Assembly: GCA_023230285.1 (NCBI GenBank)
Contig: JALNXP010000033.1
Coordinates: forward strand, 1-14,130
Direction of reading: 5' to 3'
DNA from: Bacteroidales bacterium
GTDB taxonomy: Bacteria > Bacteroidota > Bacteroidia > Bacteroidales > BM520
Length of the DNA: 14,130 bases
The notes beneath the pieces are model-generated. The model saw only the letters and a list, made by a program, of their open reading frames with translations. It was not told where the DNA came from and did no database searches. Position 1 is the first letter of the stretch. Every line of letters begins with the position of its first letter. Positions 1 to 7,976 of this stretch are shown one piece after another. A program made the translations under genes and the position numbers.

Positions 1-2217
1 TATATACGTGGCGCAATTCCTTATTTGAATTATGCTGCCGAACCTTTTATCAGAGAAATTCGTAACGAAGAGCAAGATGCTCAGGCTAAATTTGCTACTC
101 AAGGAGAAGGTGGCGGTATCGAAAAATCAAGGTCTTTGGCTGCCGAGCAGGGGTGTGTAGTCGTATCCGGAAAGTTTATGATTTCTAAATCAGATTATGA
201 TGTTTTTAAAGAACTTTGCAGTTATTGGAGTGGCAAAAGCTTTATGGATATGGGAAATGCCAAATGGAAAAAGGAATTTCCTCAGGCTAAATTTATTGAA
301 GATGGCTGGAAAATAGGAATGTTCACAGCTCCACACGAACCATGCCCGGAAGGACGCATCATACTTGATTTTGAAACTGCTCTTAAAACAGGTTATGCCG
401 GTATGATAGATAAAATTAATAAGAAGATTGCAGATAACGCTCAAGATGCAGCAGGTGTGCAATTTTGGCAGGCTGCCATCAAAACTTTGGCAGGCGCAAT
501 TATGTTTATACAACATTATGCACAAGAAGCAAAACGTAAGGCTGATAGGTGCGTTGATGCTGTTAGAAAAGCAGAGTTGGAACAACAGTCGATAATTTGT
601 GAAAATATTGCAACAAAACCTGCTTCTAATTTTCGTGAGGCTGTGCAGTTGTATTGGTTTACCTATCTCTTAGGTCATATCGAAGGCTCTCACATGGGAT
701 ATTCTCCCGGTAGGTTGGATTATGTTTTGTTTCCTTATTATAAAAATGATACAACAACATCATTTGAAGATGCTGTTGCTTTATTTGAAGAACTTTTTGT
801 TAAAATGACTCAAATTGAGTATGTTGCAAGCCTGTCGTGGCAAGGATTAGGACATGGAAATTTGTATCAAAATGCTATACTTGGCGGCATTGATGAAAAC
901 GGAAATCCTGTTGATAACGAAATATCTATCGCTATTTTACAGGCTCAAATAAATATGCAGATGACACAGCCGACTTTATCTGTTTGGTATCATGAAAAAA
1001 ACAGTGAAATATTTAGTCTTAAAGCTATAGAATGTGTTAAAACAGGGGTTGGTTATCCTGCATTTTTTAATCAGACAACATATATCAACCATGAAAGAAA
1101 AACTTCACAGCTGCCTCTAAATGTCATTCAAAAATATTCGGCTATAGGCGGTTGTACAGAGCCGACCCTTGAGGGCTGTTCTTACGGCATCGTTCAGGCA
1201 GGCTTTATAAATCATGGGAAAATAATAGACCTTATTTTAAATAATGGTGTTGACCCTATTACAGGATTAAAAATGTTTGAACCTCGTCAAATTAATTCTT
1301 ATGATGACATTCGTAATTATTATTTAGATATAATGCGAACGGTTATCCATAATTGGCAGGCATATTGGAATATCGTAATGGGCGTTCATCGTGTTACAGT
1401 GCCATTGATTTTTTGCTCCGTTTTTGTAAATAATTGCATCGAAAACGGTCGTGATATGGATAATGGTGGCGCTTTACTTAATCAATCCATTACAACATTA
1501 TCCTCCGGAATGGTAAATGTGGCAAATTCATTTGCTGTTATCAAAAAACTGTGTTTTGAAGATAATATATGTACTTTTAAATATTTGGCAGAGGCGGTAC
1601 ATCATAATTGGCAAGGTTATGAAGCGTTGAGAAAGAAAGCGATGACAGTTCCTCACTGGGGAAATGATGATGATTATTGTGATAATATATTTTTGGATTT
1701 TTATAAAGAATATTGTAAAGCTGTTCGTCAACAGAATAATTTTCTCGGTAAGCCATACGACCCGTCAATGTTGGCTATTTCAACGCCTGTACCTTTTGGA
1801 AAAGTATGTGATGCCTTCCCTGACGGACGTTATCGCTTTGAAACAATTGCCGATGGTGTGACTTCGGCTTTTCCGGGAACAGATGTAAATGGACCTACAG
1901 CTGTAATTCGCTCTTGTTGTAAAGTCGACCATACTGAAATTCGCGGAGGTTTACTAAATCTGAAATTTCACCCATCTGCATTGAAGGGGCTTAATGGTTC
2001 TAAAAACTTGTTGGCATTGCTCAAAACATATTTTTCTAAGCCAACTTTCCACGTCCAATTTAATGTGGTGGATTCTGAAATGTTACGCGATGCTCAAAAA
2101 AATCCGGAAAATTATCGTGATTTAGTCGTTCGTGTTGCCGGCTTCTCCGCTTATTGGGTGGAAATGAGTAAGGATTTGCAAAATCAGGTAATTTGGAGAA
2201 CAGAACATCAATTGTAA
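1..2217 (+). CDS. Glycyl radical enzyme (PFL-like dehydratase/decarboxylase/lyase class), 5' end missing
   Basis: An oxygen-sensitive enzyme that uses a backbone glycyl radical to make a catalytic cysteine thiyl radical. The frame is open to the left edge and reads YIRGAIPYLNYAAEPF, so the TTG at 25 is internal; roughly 100 N-terminal residues are probably missing. The thiyl cysteine is in GGCTEP (Cys codon 1153-1155), with the usual Glu two residues later. The radical glycine is in RVAGFSAYW (Gly codon 2140-2142), followed by the typical ending IWRTEH. A family-like GRLD segment lies near 710-720. Ordinary pyruvate formate-lyase is excluded, because PFL has adjacent catalytic cysteines and its activase lacks the ferredoxin insert present in the next gene. 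The dehydratases I remember read GCVEPQ followed by HDAAFFN. Here the motif is GCTEPT, and Gln (1195-1197) occupies the Asp position of that HD pair. The substrate is therefore not assigned. The gene is followed 3 bases later by its activase. Confidence 0.93.
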   Translation, partial: YIRGAIPYLNYAAEPFIREIRNEEQDAQAKFATQGEGGGIEKSRSLAAEQGCVVVSGKFMISKSDYDVFKELCSYWSGKSFMDMGNAKWKKEFPQAKFIEDGWKIGMFTAPHEPCPEGRIILDFETALKTGYAGMIDKINKKIADNAQDAAGVQFWQAAIKTLAGAIMFIQHYAQEAKRKADRCVDAVRKAELEQQSIICENIATKPASNFREAVQLYWFTYLLGHIEGSHMGYSPGRLDYVLFPYYKNDTTTSFEDAVALFEELFVKMTQIEYVASLSWQGLGHGNLYQNAILGGIDENGNPVDNEISIAILQAQINMQMTQPTLSVWYHEKNSEIFSLKAIECVKTGVGYPAFFNQTTYINHERKTSQLPLNVIQKYSAIGGCTEPTLEGCSYGIVQAGFINHGKIIDLILNNGVDPITGLKMFEPRQINSYDDIRNYYLDIMRTVIHNWQAYWNIVMGVHRVTVPLIFCSVFVNNCIENGRDMDNGGALLNQSITTLSSGMVNVANSFAVIKKLCFEDNICTFKYLAEAVHHNWQGYEALRKKAMTVPHWGNDDDYCDNIFLDFYKEYCKAVRQQNNFLGKPYDPSMLAISTPVPFGKVCDAFPDGRYRFETIADGVTSAFPGTDVNGPTAVIRSCCKVDHTEIRGGLLNLKFHPSALKGLNGSKNLLALLKTYFSKPTFHVQFNVVDSEMLRDAQKNPENYRDLVVRVAGFSAYWVEMSKDLQNQVIWRTEHQL

Positions 2218-2220
2218 TAC

Positions 2221-3129
2221 ATGGGCAAAATAAGAGTTTTTAATATTCAGCATTATTGTGTCCATGATGGACCGGGTATACGAACAACTGTTTTCTTAAA
2301 AGGTTGTCCTTTAGCATGCCAATGGTGTTGCAATCCGGAATCGCAGTCATTTGAATTGCAACTTCGACATTCATCAATTCGCTGTAAAAATTGTTTGCAA
2401 TGTGTGCAATCTTGCGATAAAAATGCAGTGAAAAATGTTAATGGAAAACCTGAATTCAATTTTTCTGTCTGTGCCAATTGTCACACAAAAGCATGTATGG
2501 ATACTTGTTATTATGATGCGCTTTCTTTATCCGGAAAAGACTATAATGCTGAAGAACTTTTCAGTATAATCGAAAAAGATAAAGAATTTTATTCCAATTC
2601 GGGTGGCGGTGTGACGTTTTCGGGCGGGGAACCATTAGCTCAGGCTGTCAATCTTACTGAACTACTTAAGTTATGCAAATCTTCAAATATCCATACGGCA
2701 GTAGAAACATGCGGCTTTGTATCTCAAAAACAATTGAGCGATGCCGCAAAATATATTGACCTATTTCTTTTCGATATTAAAATTATTGATAACCGGCAAC
2801 ATATTCATTATACCGGACAAAATAACGAATTAATATTGAACAATCTTGATTTACTTTCCAAAATGGGGTGTAAAATTGTAGCTCGTATACCGTTAATACC
2901 ACAAGCAACTGATAATCAAAATAATATTGACCAGATTATTAGTTTATGCCAAAAATTTAATATACGTGATGCTAATTTGGAAATATATCATCGTTTAGGT
3001 ATACAAAAATATAATGATTATGGCATTCCTTTTATTCTTAAAGAAAACAATTTAGAAAGAGATAATGATTTTTATTTTCAAATTTGCGCATTATTTAATA
3101 AACAAGGTATAAAGTGTGAAATATTATAG
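2221..3129 (+). CDS. Glycyl radical enzyme activating enzyme (radical SAM)
   Basis: A radical S-adenosylmethionine activase that generates the glycyl radical on the upstream enzyme. Its 302 residues begin with the family signature HDGPGIRTTVFLKGC. The radical-SAM [4Fe-4S] cysteines are C29, C33 and C36 (CPLACQWC). A ferredoxin-like insert follows, with two more clusters: C55/C58/C61/C65 and C84/C87/C92/C96. Then comes the SAM-binding GGEP at 135-138. The two-cluster insert is typical of activases for non-PFL glycyl radical enzymes (diol dehydratases, choline lyase, aryl-acetate decarboxylases, benzylsuccinate synthase); PflA itself lacks it. The ATG lies 3 bases after the upstream stop with no clear Shine-Dalgarno sequence, so translation is probably coupled in one operon. 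Its stop is only 4 bases from the stop of the convergent parC. Confidence 0.95.
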   Translation: MGKIRVFNIQHYCVHDGPGIRTTVFLKGCPLACQWCCNPESQSFELQLRHSSIRCKNCLQCVQSCDKNAVKNVNGKPEFNFSVCANCHTKACMDTCYYDALSLSGKDYNAEELFSIIEKDKEFYSNSGGGVTFSGGEPLAQAVNLTELLKLCKSSNIHTAVETCGFVSQKQLSDAAKYIDLFLFDIKIIDNRQHIHYTGQNNELILNNLDLLSKMGCKIVARIPLIPQATDNQNNIDQIISLCQKFNIRDANLEIYHRLGIQKYNDYGIPFILKENNLERDNDFYFQICALFNKQGIKCEIL

Positions 3130-3133
3130 ACTT

Positions 3134-5794
3134 TTAAAACAAAGATAATTGTACAGATTCTTCATTATCAATGTTTTCGTCATCGTTTGTTTGTATATTT
3201 TGCGTATCTTCTTTATTAAAATTTTCAGTTGTACTATTATCAGGTGTTTCAACTTCATCTTCTTTTGAAACATCTTCGTTGAGTATTTCTCTGTCAGGAT
3301 AATATGGACTTAGTATCAAGATTTCATCAAAATCTTTATCTGTGAGACGTTTGCCTTTTGCGCTGATGCCTTTTGGTTCTATAAAGGTATCTAATTCGAC
3401 TATTTCGTCATAACTTGGTGTTTTGCCGTTATCAGGATAAATAAGTGCAATTCTCGGATGGTCATTATCCATCACTTTAATGAGTTTGGATTTTGGATTA
3501 CCGTCAAGTGCTGTTGTAAATACATCTATATTAGATAGTTGAAAGCGTTTGGCATATGTTTTTTCTTTTTCTCCGGAGTAATATATTAAAGTGTAAATTC
3601 TTAACGGATTGTGTTTGTTGATATAACAAGGTATATCATCAAAATGATTACTGATGTCAAAATTTATAATTCTGCAATTTCCATCAGGGAGGATGTAAAA
3701 TATTTTGTCTTCTGCCTCGAAATCACCGATAAAAGTACCACGTCCGTCTGTATTCAGCCGTTTAACACTCTCATCAAACCACACTTTGAGTGCGCTAAGT
3801 GTCGAAATGCCTTCATCTTTTATCTGTATACGTTTAATTGCTTGTTTTGTCAAGACATTACCTTTTGAATTTTTGCTTTTGATAGTGAGAGTACTGAAGT
3901 CATATTCGAAAGATAGTTTTTTAAGTTTAGGCTTAGGTTTCAACATCACTTTTATAGTCTCGGCTTCTCCATTTGGACGGACATTTAAGTAAATGATTTT
4001 TGAGCCTTGTACTCCTTGTGTGATGTCATATTCTTTATCTCTTGTAATTCCTGTAATAGCGAAACGTTTTACAAAATAGCAGCCATTGCTTCCATTTTGA
4101 TAAACACAATTATATATTGTTCTTTCGTCTTTTTTATGGAAAACGTTAATGTAAAGAACATCTTGTCCTATAAATACTTTGTCGGCAACTTTCTTTATTT
4201 CATAAATTCCCGATTTTTTTATTATCACCATGTCATCTATGTCGGAGCAGTCGCATACAAATTCATTTTTCTTTAAAGCAATTCCGGCAAACCCGTCTTC
4301 TCTGTTAATATATAATTTGCAAGAAGTGGCTGCAACTTTTACGGCATCAATAGTGTCCATATCAGATATTTGAGTTTTGCGATCTTTATCGGCACCATAT
4401 TTGTCTTTTATATTTTGATAGTATTGTATAGAATAAGCAATAATGTTATTCAGGTCGGCTTTAACTTCTTTAAGTGTAGCTTCCATGTTTTTTACGCGTT
4501 CATTAGCTTTATCTAAATCGTATTGCGAAATCTTTTTGATTTTTATTTCGGTAAGTTTAATGATGTCATCTGTGGTTATTTCTCTGTAAAAACTTGGTTT
4601 AAAGGGTTCAAGTCCTTCATCGATAGTGCTTATCACGGCTTCCCATGTTTTACATTCTTCTATTTTTCTATAGATTCTGTTTTCAATAAAAATTCTTTCT
4701 AAAGAAGCATATAACAACTGTTCAAGAAGCTCTCCTTTTTTTATTTCCAGCTCTTTGGTCAGAAGTTCTACTGTTCTGTCAACAGATATTTTTAGAATTT
4801 CCGATACTCCTATAAAATGTGGTTTATTATTTAGAATTACGCAAGCGTTTGGCGACAATGATATTTCACATTTTGTAAAAGCGTATAAAGCATCAATAGT
4901 TTTATCAGGGCTTACTCCGGGTGCCAACTGTATAACTATTTCAGCTGTTTTAGATGTGTTGTCATCAACTCTTTTTATTTTTATTTTTCCTTTTTCGTTT
5001 GCAAATAATATTGATTTTATGATAACGTCTGTAGTTGTTGCATAAGGTATCTCTGTGATAATTAATGTTTTATTATCCGGCTTTACTATTTTTGAGCGTA
5101 GTTTTATTTTTCCGCCTCTTAAGCCGTCTTTATATTTAGAACAGTCCATTATGCCGCCTGTCGGAAAATCAGGATATAGCATAAATTCTTCACCGTTGAG
5201 GTAAGCAATAGAGGCATCTATCAGTTCGATAAAGTTGTGTGGAAGAATTGAGCATGCCAAGCCGACACCAATTCCTTCTGTGCCTTGTGCAAGCAACAAT
5301 GGAAATTTTATCGGTAATGTAACCGGCTCTTTGTTTCTTCCATCATAAGACAATGTCCATTCTGTGGTTTTGGGGTTGAAAACTACGTCTTTGGCGAAGT
5401 TTGTCAGACGTGCTTCAATATATCTGGGAGCTGCCGCACTGTCACCGGTATAAATGTTACCCCAGTTTCCCTGAGTATCTATCAAAAGCTCTTTTTGTCC
5501 CAATTGTACAAGCGCACTGCCAATTGAACTGTCCCCATGCGGATGGTATTTCATGGTGTTTCCTATGATGTTGGCAACTTTATTGTATTTACCGTCATCT
5601 AATTCCGACATGGAATGCAATATCCTGCGTTGAACAGGTTTCAACCCATCGTCAACTTCAGGAACAGCTCTGTCTAAATTTACGTAAGATGCGTAATCTA
5701 TGTACCAATTCCGAAACATGTCGGAAACTTGAAGTGCTTTTTGAGGCTGAACCTTATGGTTATCTTGCTCGTAATTGTTAATTTCTTCGCTCAT
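3134..5794 (-). CDS. parC: DNA topoisomerase IV subunit A
   Basis: The DNA-cleaving subunit of the type IIA topoisomerase that decatenates daughter chromosomes with ParE. It has 886 residues. The N-terminal breakage-reunion domain begins around RNWYIDYASYVNLDRAVP and includes DGLKPVQRRILHSM (49-62), the quinolone-region helix HPHGDSS (84-90), and the DNA-linking tyrosine Y125 preceded by R124 in AAAPRYIEARL. A coiled-coil segment lies near 427-470, and a C-terminal pinwheel-type domain runs from about 480 to 838. I call ParC rather than GyrA because the N-terminal wording matches Bacteroidota ParC and I see no GyrA-box (QRRGGKG). Residues 839-886 form an acidic, low-complexity tail (16 Asp/Glu, 2 Lys) ending in QLSLF, a perfect sliding-clamp-binding pentapeptide. 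The ATG lies 55 bases after the upstream minus-strand gene and I found no convincing separate promoter, so co-transcription is likely. Confidence 0.96.
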   Translation of the reverse strand: MSEEINNYEQDNHKVQPQKALQVSDMFRNWYIDYASYVNLDRAVPEVDDGLKPVQRRILHSMSELDDGKYNKVANIIGNTMKYHPHGDSSIGSALVQLGQKELLIDTQGNWGNIYTGDSAAAPRYIEARLTNFAKDVVFNPKTTEWTLSYDGRNKEPVTLPIKFPLLLAQGTEGIGVGLACSILPHNFIELIDASIAYLNGEEFMLYPDFPTGGIMDCSKYKDGLRGGKIKLRSKIVKPDNKTLIITEIPYATTTDVIIKSILFANEKGKIKIKRVDDNTSKTAEIVIQLAPGVSPDKTIDALYAFTKCEISLSPNACVILNNKPHFIGVSEILKISVDRTVELLTKELEIKKGELLEQLLYASLERIFIENRIYRKIEECKTWEAVISTIDEGLEPFKPSFYREITTDDIIKLTEIKIKKISQYDLDKANERVKNMEATLKEVKADLNNIIAYSIQYYQNIKDKYGADKDRKTQISDMDTIDAVKVAATSCKLYINREDGFAGIALKKNEFVCDCSDIDDMVIIKKSGIYEIKKVADKVFIGQDVLYINVFHKKDERTIYNCVYQNGSNGCYFVKRFAITGITRDKEYDITQGVQGSKIIYLNVRPNGEAETIKVMLKPKPKLKKLSFEYDFSTLTIKSKNSKGNVLTKQAIKRIQIKDEGISTLSALKVWFDESVKRLNTDGRGTFIGDFEAEDKIFYILPDGNCRIINFDISNHFDDIPCYINKHNPLRIYTLIYYSGEKEKTYAKRFQLSNIDVFTTALDGNPKSKLIKVMDNDHPRIALIYPDNGKTPSYDEIVELDTFIEPKGISAKGKRLTDKDFDEILILSPYYPDREILNEDVSKEDEVETPDNSTTENFNKEDTQNIQTNDDENIDNEESVQLSLF
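3137..3280 (-). other. Acidic C-terminal tail of ParC with QLSLF clamp-binding-type motif
   Basis: This part of parC encodes residues 839-886. It is rich in Asp, Glu, Asn and Thr and probably unstructured. The last five codons (3137-3151, read on the minus strand) are CAA TTA TCT TTG TTT, giving QLSLF, then TAA. This pentapeptide equals the published eubacterial beta-clamp-binding consensus QL(S/D)LF. A flexible linker ending in such a peptide at the extreme C-terminus is how several clamp clients are built. The function in ParC is inferred. Confidence 0.6.
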
Positions 5795-5849
5795 GTATTG
5801 TATTTGATGTTTAATCGAATCGTTTAACTCTAAATTCTAAACTCTCTAA

Positions 5850-7874
5850 CTACTCCCAAATCCTCAACAGTATTGTCTCCGCTAAAAGTGCTATTATACA
5901 TATAATCAAAAACAATTTCCACAATGGACTGTCATTGATTAATGTTGAAATGCTGTTTTCAAAATTATCTTTAGAATTTATATAGTGTAAATTTTTAGAA
6001 TCGGAGATAAAGTCTTTTATTTCATTTTCATCATAAAATTTTAATATGGATTCTTCTCTATAATTGTTGATTGAAAATCCATCAATAACTTTATTGTTGA
6101 GATTTATTAAATAATTGCCGGCGACAGGCTCTAATTCATTGTTAAAGCAGATGTTGACATTTGTGTTGTCAGCATCAAAATAATACGCATTAAAAGTTGA
6201 ATCTGTTAAACAAACAACTTGACAATTAGAGATGTTTTGAGAATTTACAGAAACCGGAATTTTTATGTCGTTTGGATAATAACTTATGTTGTTGGCTTTT
6301 AAATTACTGAATGCCGTCTTATATATTAAAGGTATAAATATTGAATTGTTTTGTAAATTTGTTGTTGTATTATTTATTGGCGTACTTAAAAAGAAGATGT
6401 TGCCATTGCTGATTTTTAAATATGAAAAAATAGATGATTTTTTGTCGCTTAATTTTATGAGGTTGACAACGCTTTTATTGGCTTCTAAAGGAAAATATCT
6501 GTATATTTCCGGATAATCGATATTCATTTTCAACATATTATTCATCTCATAAAACACGCCATCAAAAAAATTCGATTCAAAAGATATTTGCATATTTTTA
6601 TCATTATTGTTGATAAGAGGAAACATAGTGCCATAGCCGAATTTTTCAAAAAAAGAATTGTATGAAATGATGTCTATATCTTCATCTGTTAATATCAAAT
6701 AGTTAATTCCTTGTGGAATGATGCTTTGGGACTCACCTGTTAAACCGTCCGGAATGCTCGACAATCCGTCCAAAACAATTAAATCATAATATTTCAGCTG
6801 ATCATATCTTATTGATTTGTAATGTGTTGATGTAAAGTTGAATATGCTGTCCAATTCAAAAACAGTAGAGACATATTTATTGGGTTGTGTGTCATATATA
6901 TCTAAAATTTTTATATCTTTTTGTACTTTGTATGTAAAATAAAAATAATTGTCGTAAGAAATGGCTTTATCATCAATAACGACATATCCGTTTTTTATTC
7001 CGGCTTCTTTGTCAGGAAAAGATAGTTGCAGGTTTATACTTGAATTGGATTTTATATCGAAAGAAGCTGTAGTAATTAATTTTTCGTTGATAAACAGTTT
7101 AATAGGAATTTTTTCAAAATCTGTTTCCGACTTATTTTCGACTGTAATGTTAGCAGTATGAAAATCTGACATTAAGGAAACAGGTGAGTCAAAAGCTATG
7201 TTGTCTATAAAAATATTTTTTGCATATTTATTTGTAATAGGGACAAAGAATATAGGTGTGTTACTATCTTTCAAGTTTTCAAAATCTGTTGTAGTTATTT
7301 GAAAATCAGATATATAAAAGCAAGTAGTTGCTGATTTGTCATCAACGGTCATATTAAAAGCAGAAATTGTAGATGAAAGATTTTGTCGTTTGAAAGAGAA
7401 GAATATATTATCAACAGCTACGATAGCCTCATTTTTATTGAGTAACGGTGGATTAATAGGGGAGTTGTTGTAATATATTCTAAAGATTGAGCTGTTGTCA
7501 TATTTCAGAATTATCTGTTTTGCTTTTTGCTTTGCGTCATCAAGAAGAGTAACTGCTTCCATTTGTTCTTCCATGCTTGGAGAATTGTCAATGTAAATGT
7601 TTACAATTTGTTGTCCGGTTGTATTAATTGTTGATTTTGGAATATATGGTTTAGCAAATACGAATGTCAGTGTGCATATAGTCACAATTCTTAGTGTAAG
7701 TATAATTAACCTGCGTAATTGACTGATTTTCTTTTTTTCTATATTCAGCTTTTTTAGGAGGTTGACATTAGAAAAATATTCTGTTTTAAATTTTCTAAAT
7801 TGAAACAGGTGGATTATTATCGGAATAATAATCGTAAGTAACAGCCATAAATATTGTGGGTTTTGGAACTTCAT
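5850..7874 (-). CDS. BatA-type membrane protein with vWA-like domain
   Basis: A Bacteroidota-type membrane protein of the BatA (aerotolerance N-terminal domain) class; its cellular role is not known. I choose the ATG at 7874, giving 674 residues beginning MKFQNPQYLWLLL, the usual family start. The frame opens with a GTG two codons earlier, directly after a stop, which is less likely. Hydrophobic segments lie at about 8-25 and 56-74, and a C-terminal one at about 653-671 ends in ETILLRIW. After TM2 comes a vWA-like region with the metal-site motif DNSPS (D96, S98, S100), then a long, mostly beta-rich periplasmic region of about 450 residues rich in Asn, Ile and Ser. No MoxR ATPase, BatB or other Bat partner is visible. 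The gene is very AT-rich (16 of 60 bases are G or C in 6421-6480). It sits upstream of parC on the same strand. Confidence 0.85.
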   Translation of the reverse strand: MKFQNPQYLWLLLTIIIPIIIHLFQFRKFKTEYFSNVNLLKKLNIEKKKISQLRRLIILTLRIVTICTLTFVFAKPYIPKSTINTTGQQIVNIYIDNSPSMEEQMEAVTLLDDAKQKAKQIILKYDNSSIFRIYYNNSPINPPLLNKNEAIVAVDNIFFSFKRQNLSSTISAFNMTVDDKSATTCFYISDFQITTTDFENLKDSNTPIFFVPITNKYAKNIFIDNIAFDSPVSLMSDFHTANITVENKSETDFEKIPIKLFINEKLITTASFDIKSNSSINLQLSFPDKEAGIKNGYVVIDDKAISYDNYFYFTYKVQKDIKILDIYDTQPNKYVSTVFELDSIFNFTSTHYKSIRYDQLKYYDLIVLDGLSSIPDGLTGESQSIIPQGINYLILTDEDIDIISYNSFFEKFGYGTMFPLINNNDKNMQISFESNFFDGVFYEMNNMLKMNIDYPEIYRYFPLEANKSVVNLIKLSDKKSSIFSYLKISNGNIFFLSTPINNTTTNLQNNSIFIPLIYKTAFSNLKANNISYYPNDIKIPVSVNSQNISNCQVVCLTDSTFNAYYFDADNTNVNICFNNELEPVAGNYLINLNNKVIDGFSINNYREESILKFYDENEIKDFISDSKNLHYINSKDNFENSISTLINDSPLWKLFLIICIIALLAETILLRIWE

Positions 7875-7895
7875 TATCACTCATAAATTGGAGTG

Positions 7896-7903
7896 CAAAT
7901 TTA
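7896..7903 (-). promoter_or_regulatory. Candidate -7 promoter box for the BatA-like gene
   Basis: On the minus strand this reads TAAATTTG, an exact match to the Bacteroidota -7 consensus TAnnTTTG. It lies 21 bases upstream of the ATG at 7874 and just downstream of the terminator at 7921-7960, where a new promoter would be expected. No clear -33 TTTG is found at the right distance, so this is tentative. Confidence 0.4.
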
Positions 7904-7920
7904 GCATAAAAATTTGAATT

Positions 7921-7960
7921 AAATAAAAAAAGGGCTACTATACAGCAGCCCTTTTTTATT
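7921..7960 (-). terminator. Rho-independent terminator of the secreted Asp-box gene
   Basis: The inverted repeat pairs AAAAAAGGGCT (ending 7936) with AGCCCTTTTTT (7947-7957) around a 10-base loop, giving an 11 bp stem. With one bulged A the stem extends through the flanking AAAT/ATTT. Read on the minus strand, the GC part is followed by a T tract. It starts 17 bases after the stop of the minus-strand gene at 7977, so it should end that transcript. Because A and T tracts flank both sides, it could also act on the plus strand, but no plus-strand gene leads into it. Confidence 0.9.
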
Positions 7961-7976
7961 TAATATAATTTATAAA

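Noticed and set aside
25..27. TTG as the start codon of the glycyl radical enzyme
   Set aside because: The same frame is open to base 1 and reads family-like sequence (RGAIPYLNYA), so the true start is outside the window.
190..585. Minus-strand 131-codon frame within the glycyl radical enzyme gene
   Set aside because: It is fully antisense to well-conserved coding sequence, and its translation shows no recognisable motif.
3611..5045. Plus-strand open frames opposite parC (80-96 codons)
   Set aside because: They are antisense to a conserved, intact gene, show low-complexity translations and have no family resemblance.
5825..5856. Short degenerate CTAAA/CTCTAA-like repeat between the BatA-like gene and parC
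   Set aside because: The units are few, imperfect and AT-rich; too weak to call a repeat element.
7875..7880. GTG start two codons before the chosen ATG of the BatA-like gene
   Set aside because: It follows a stop directly and would add only two residues before the family-typical start MKFQNP.
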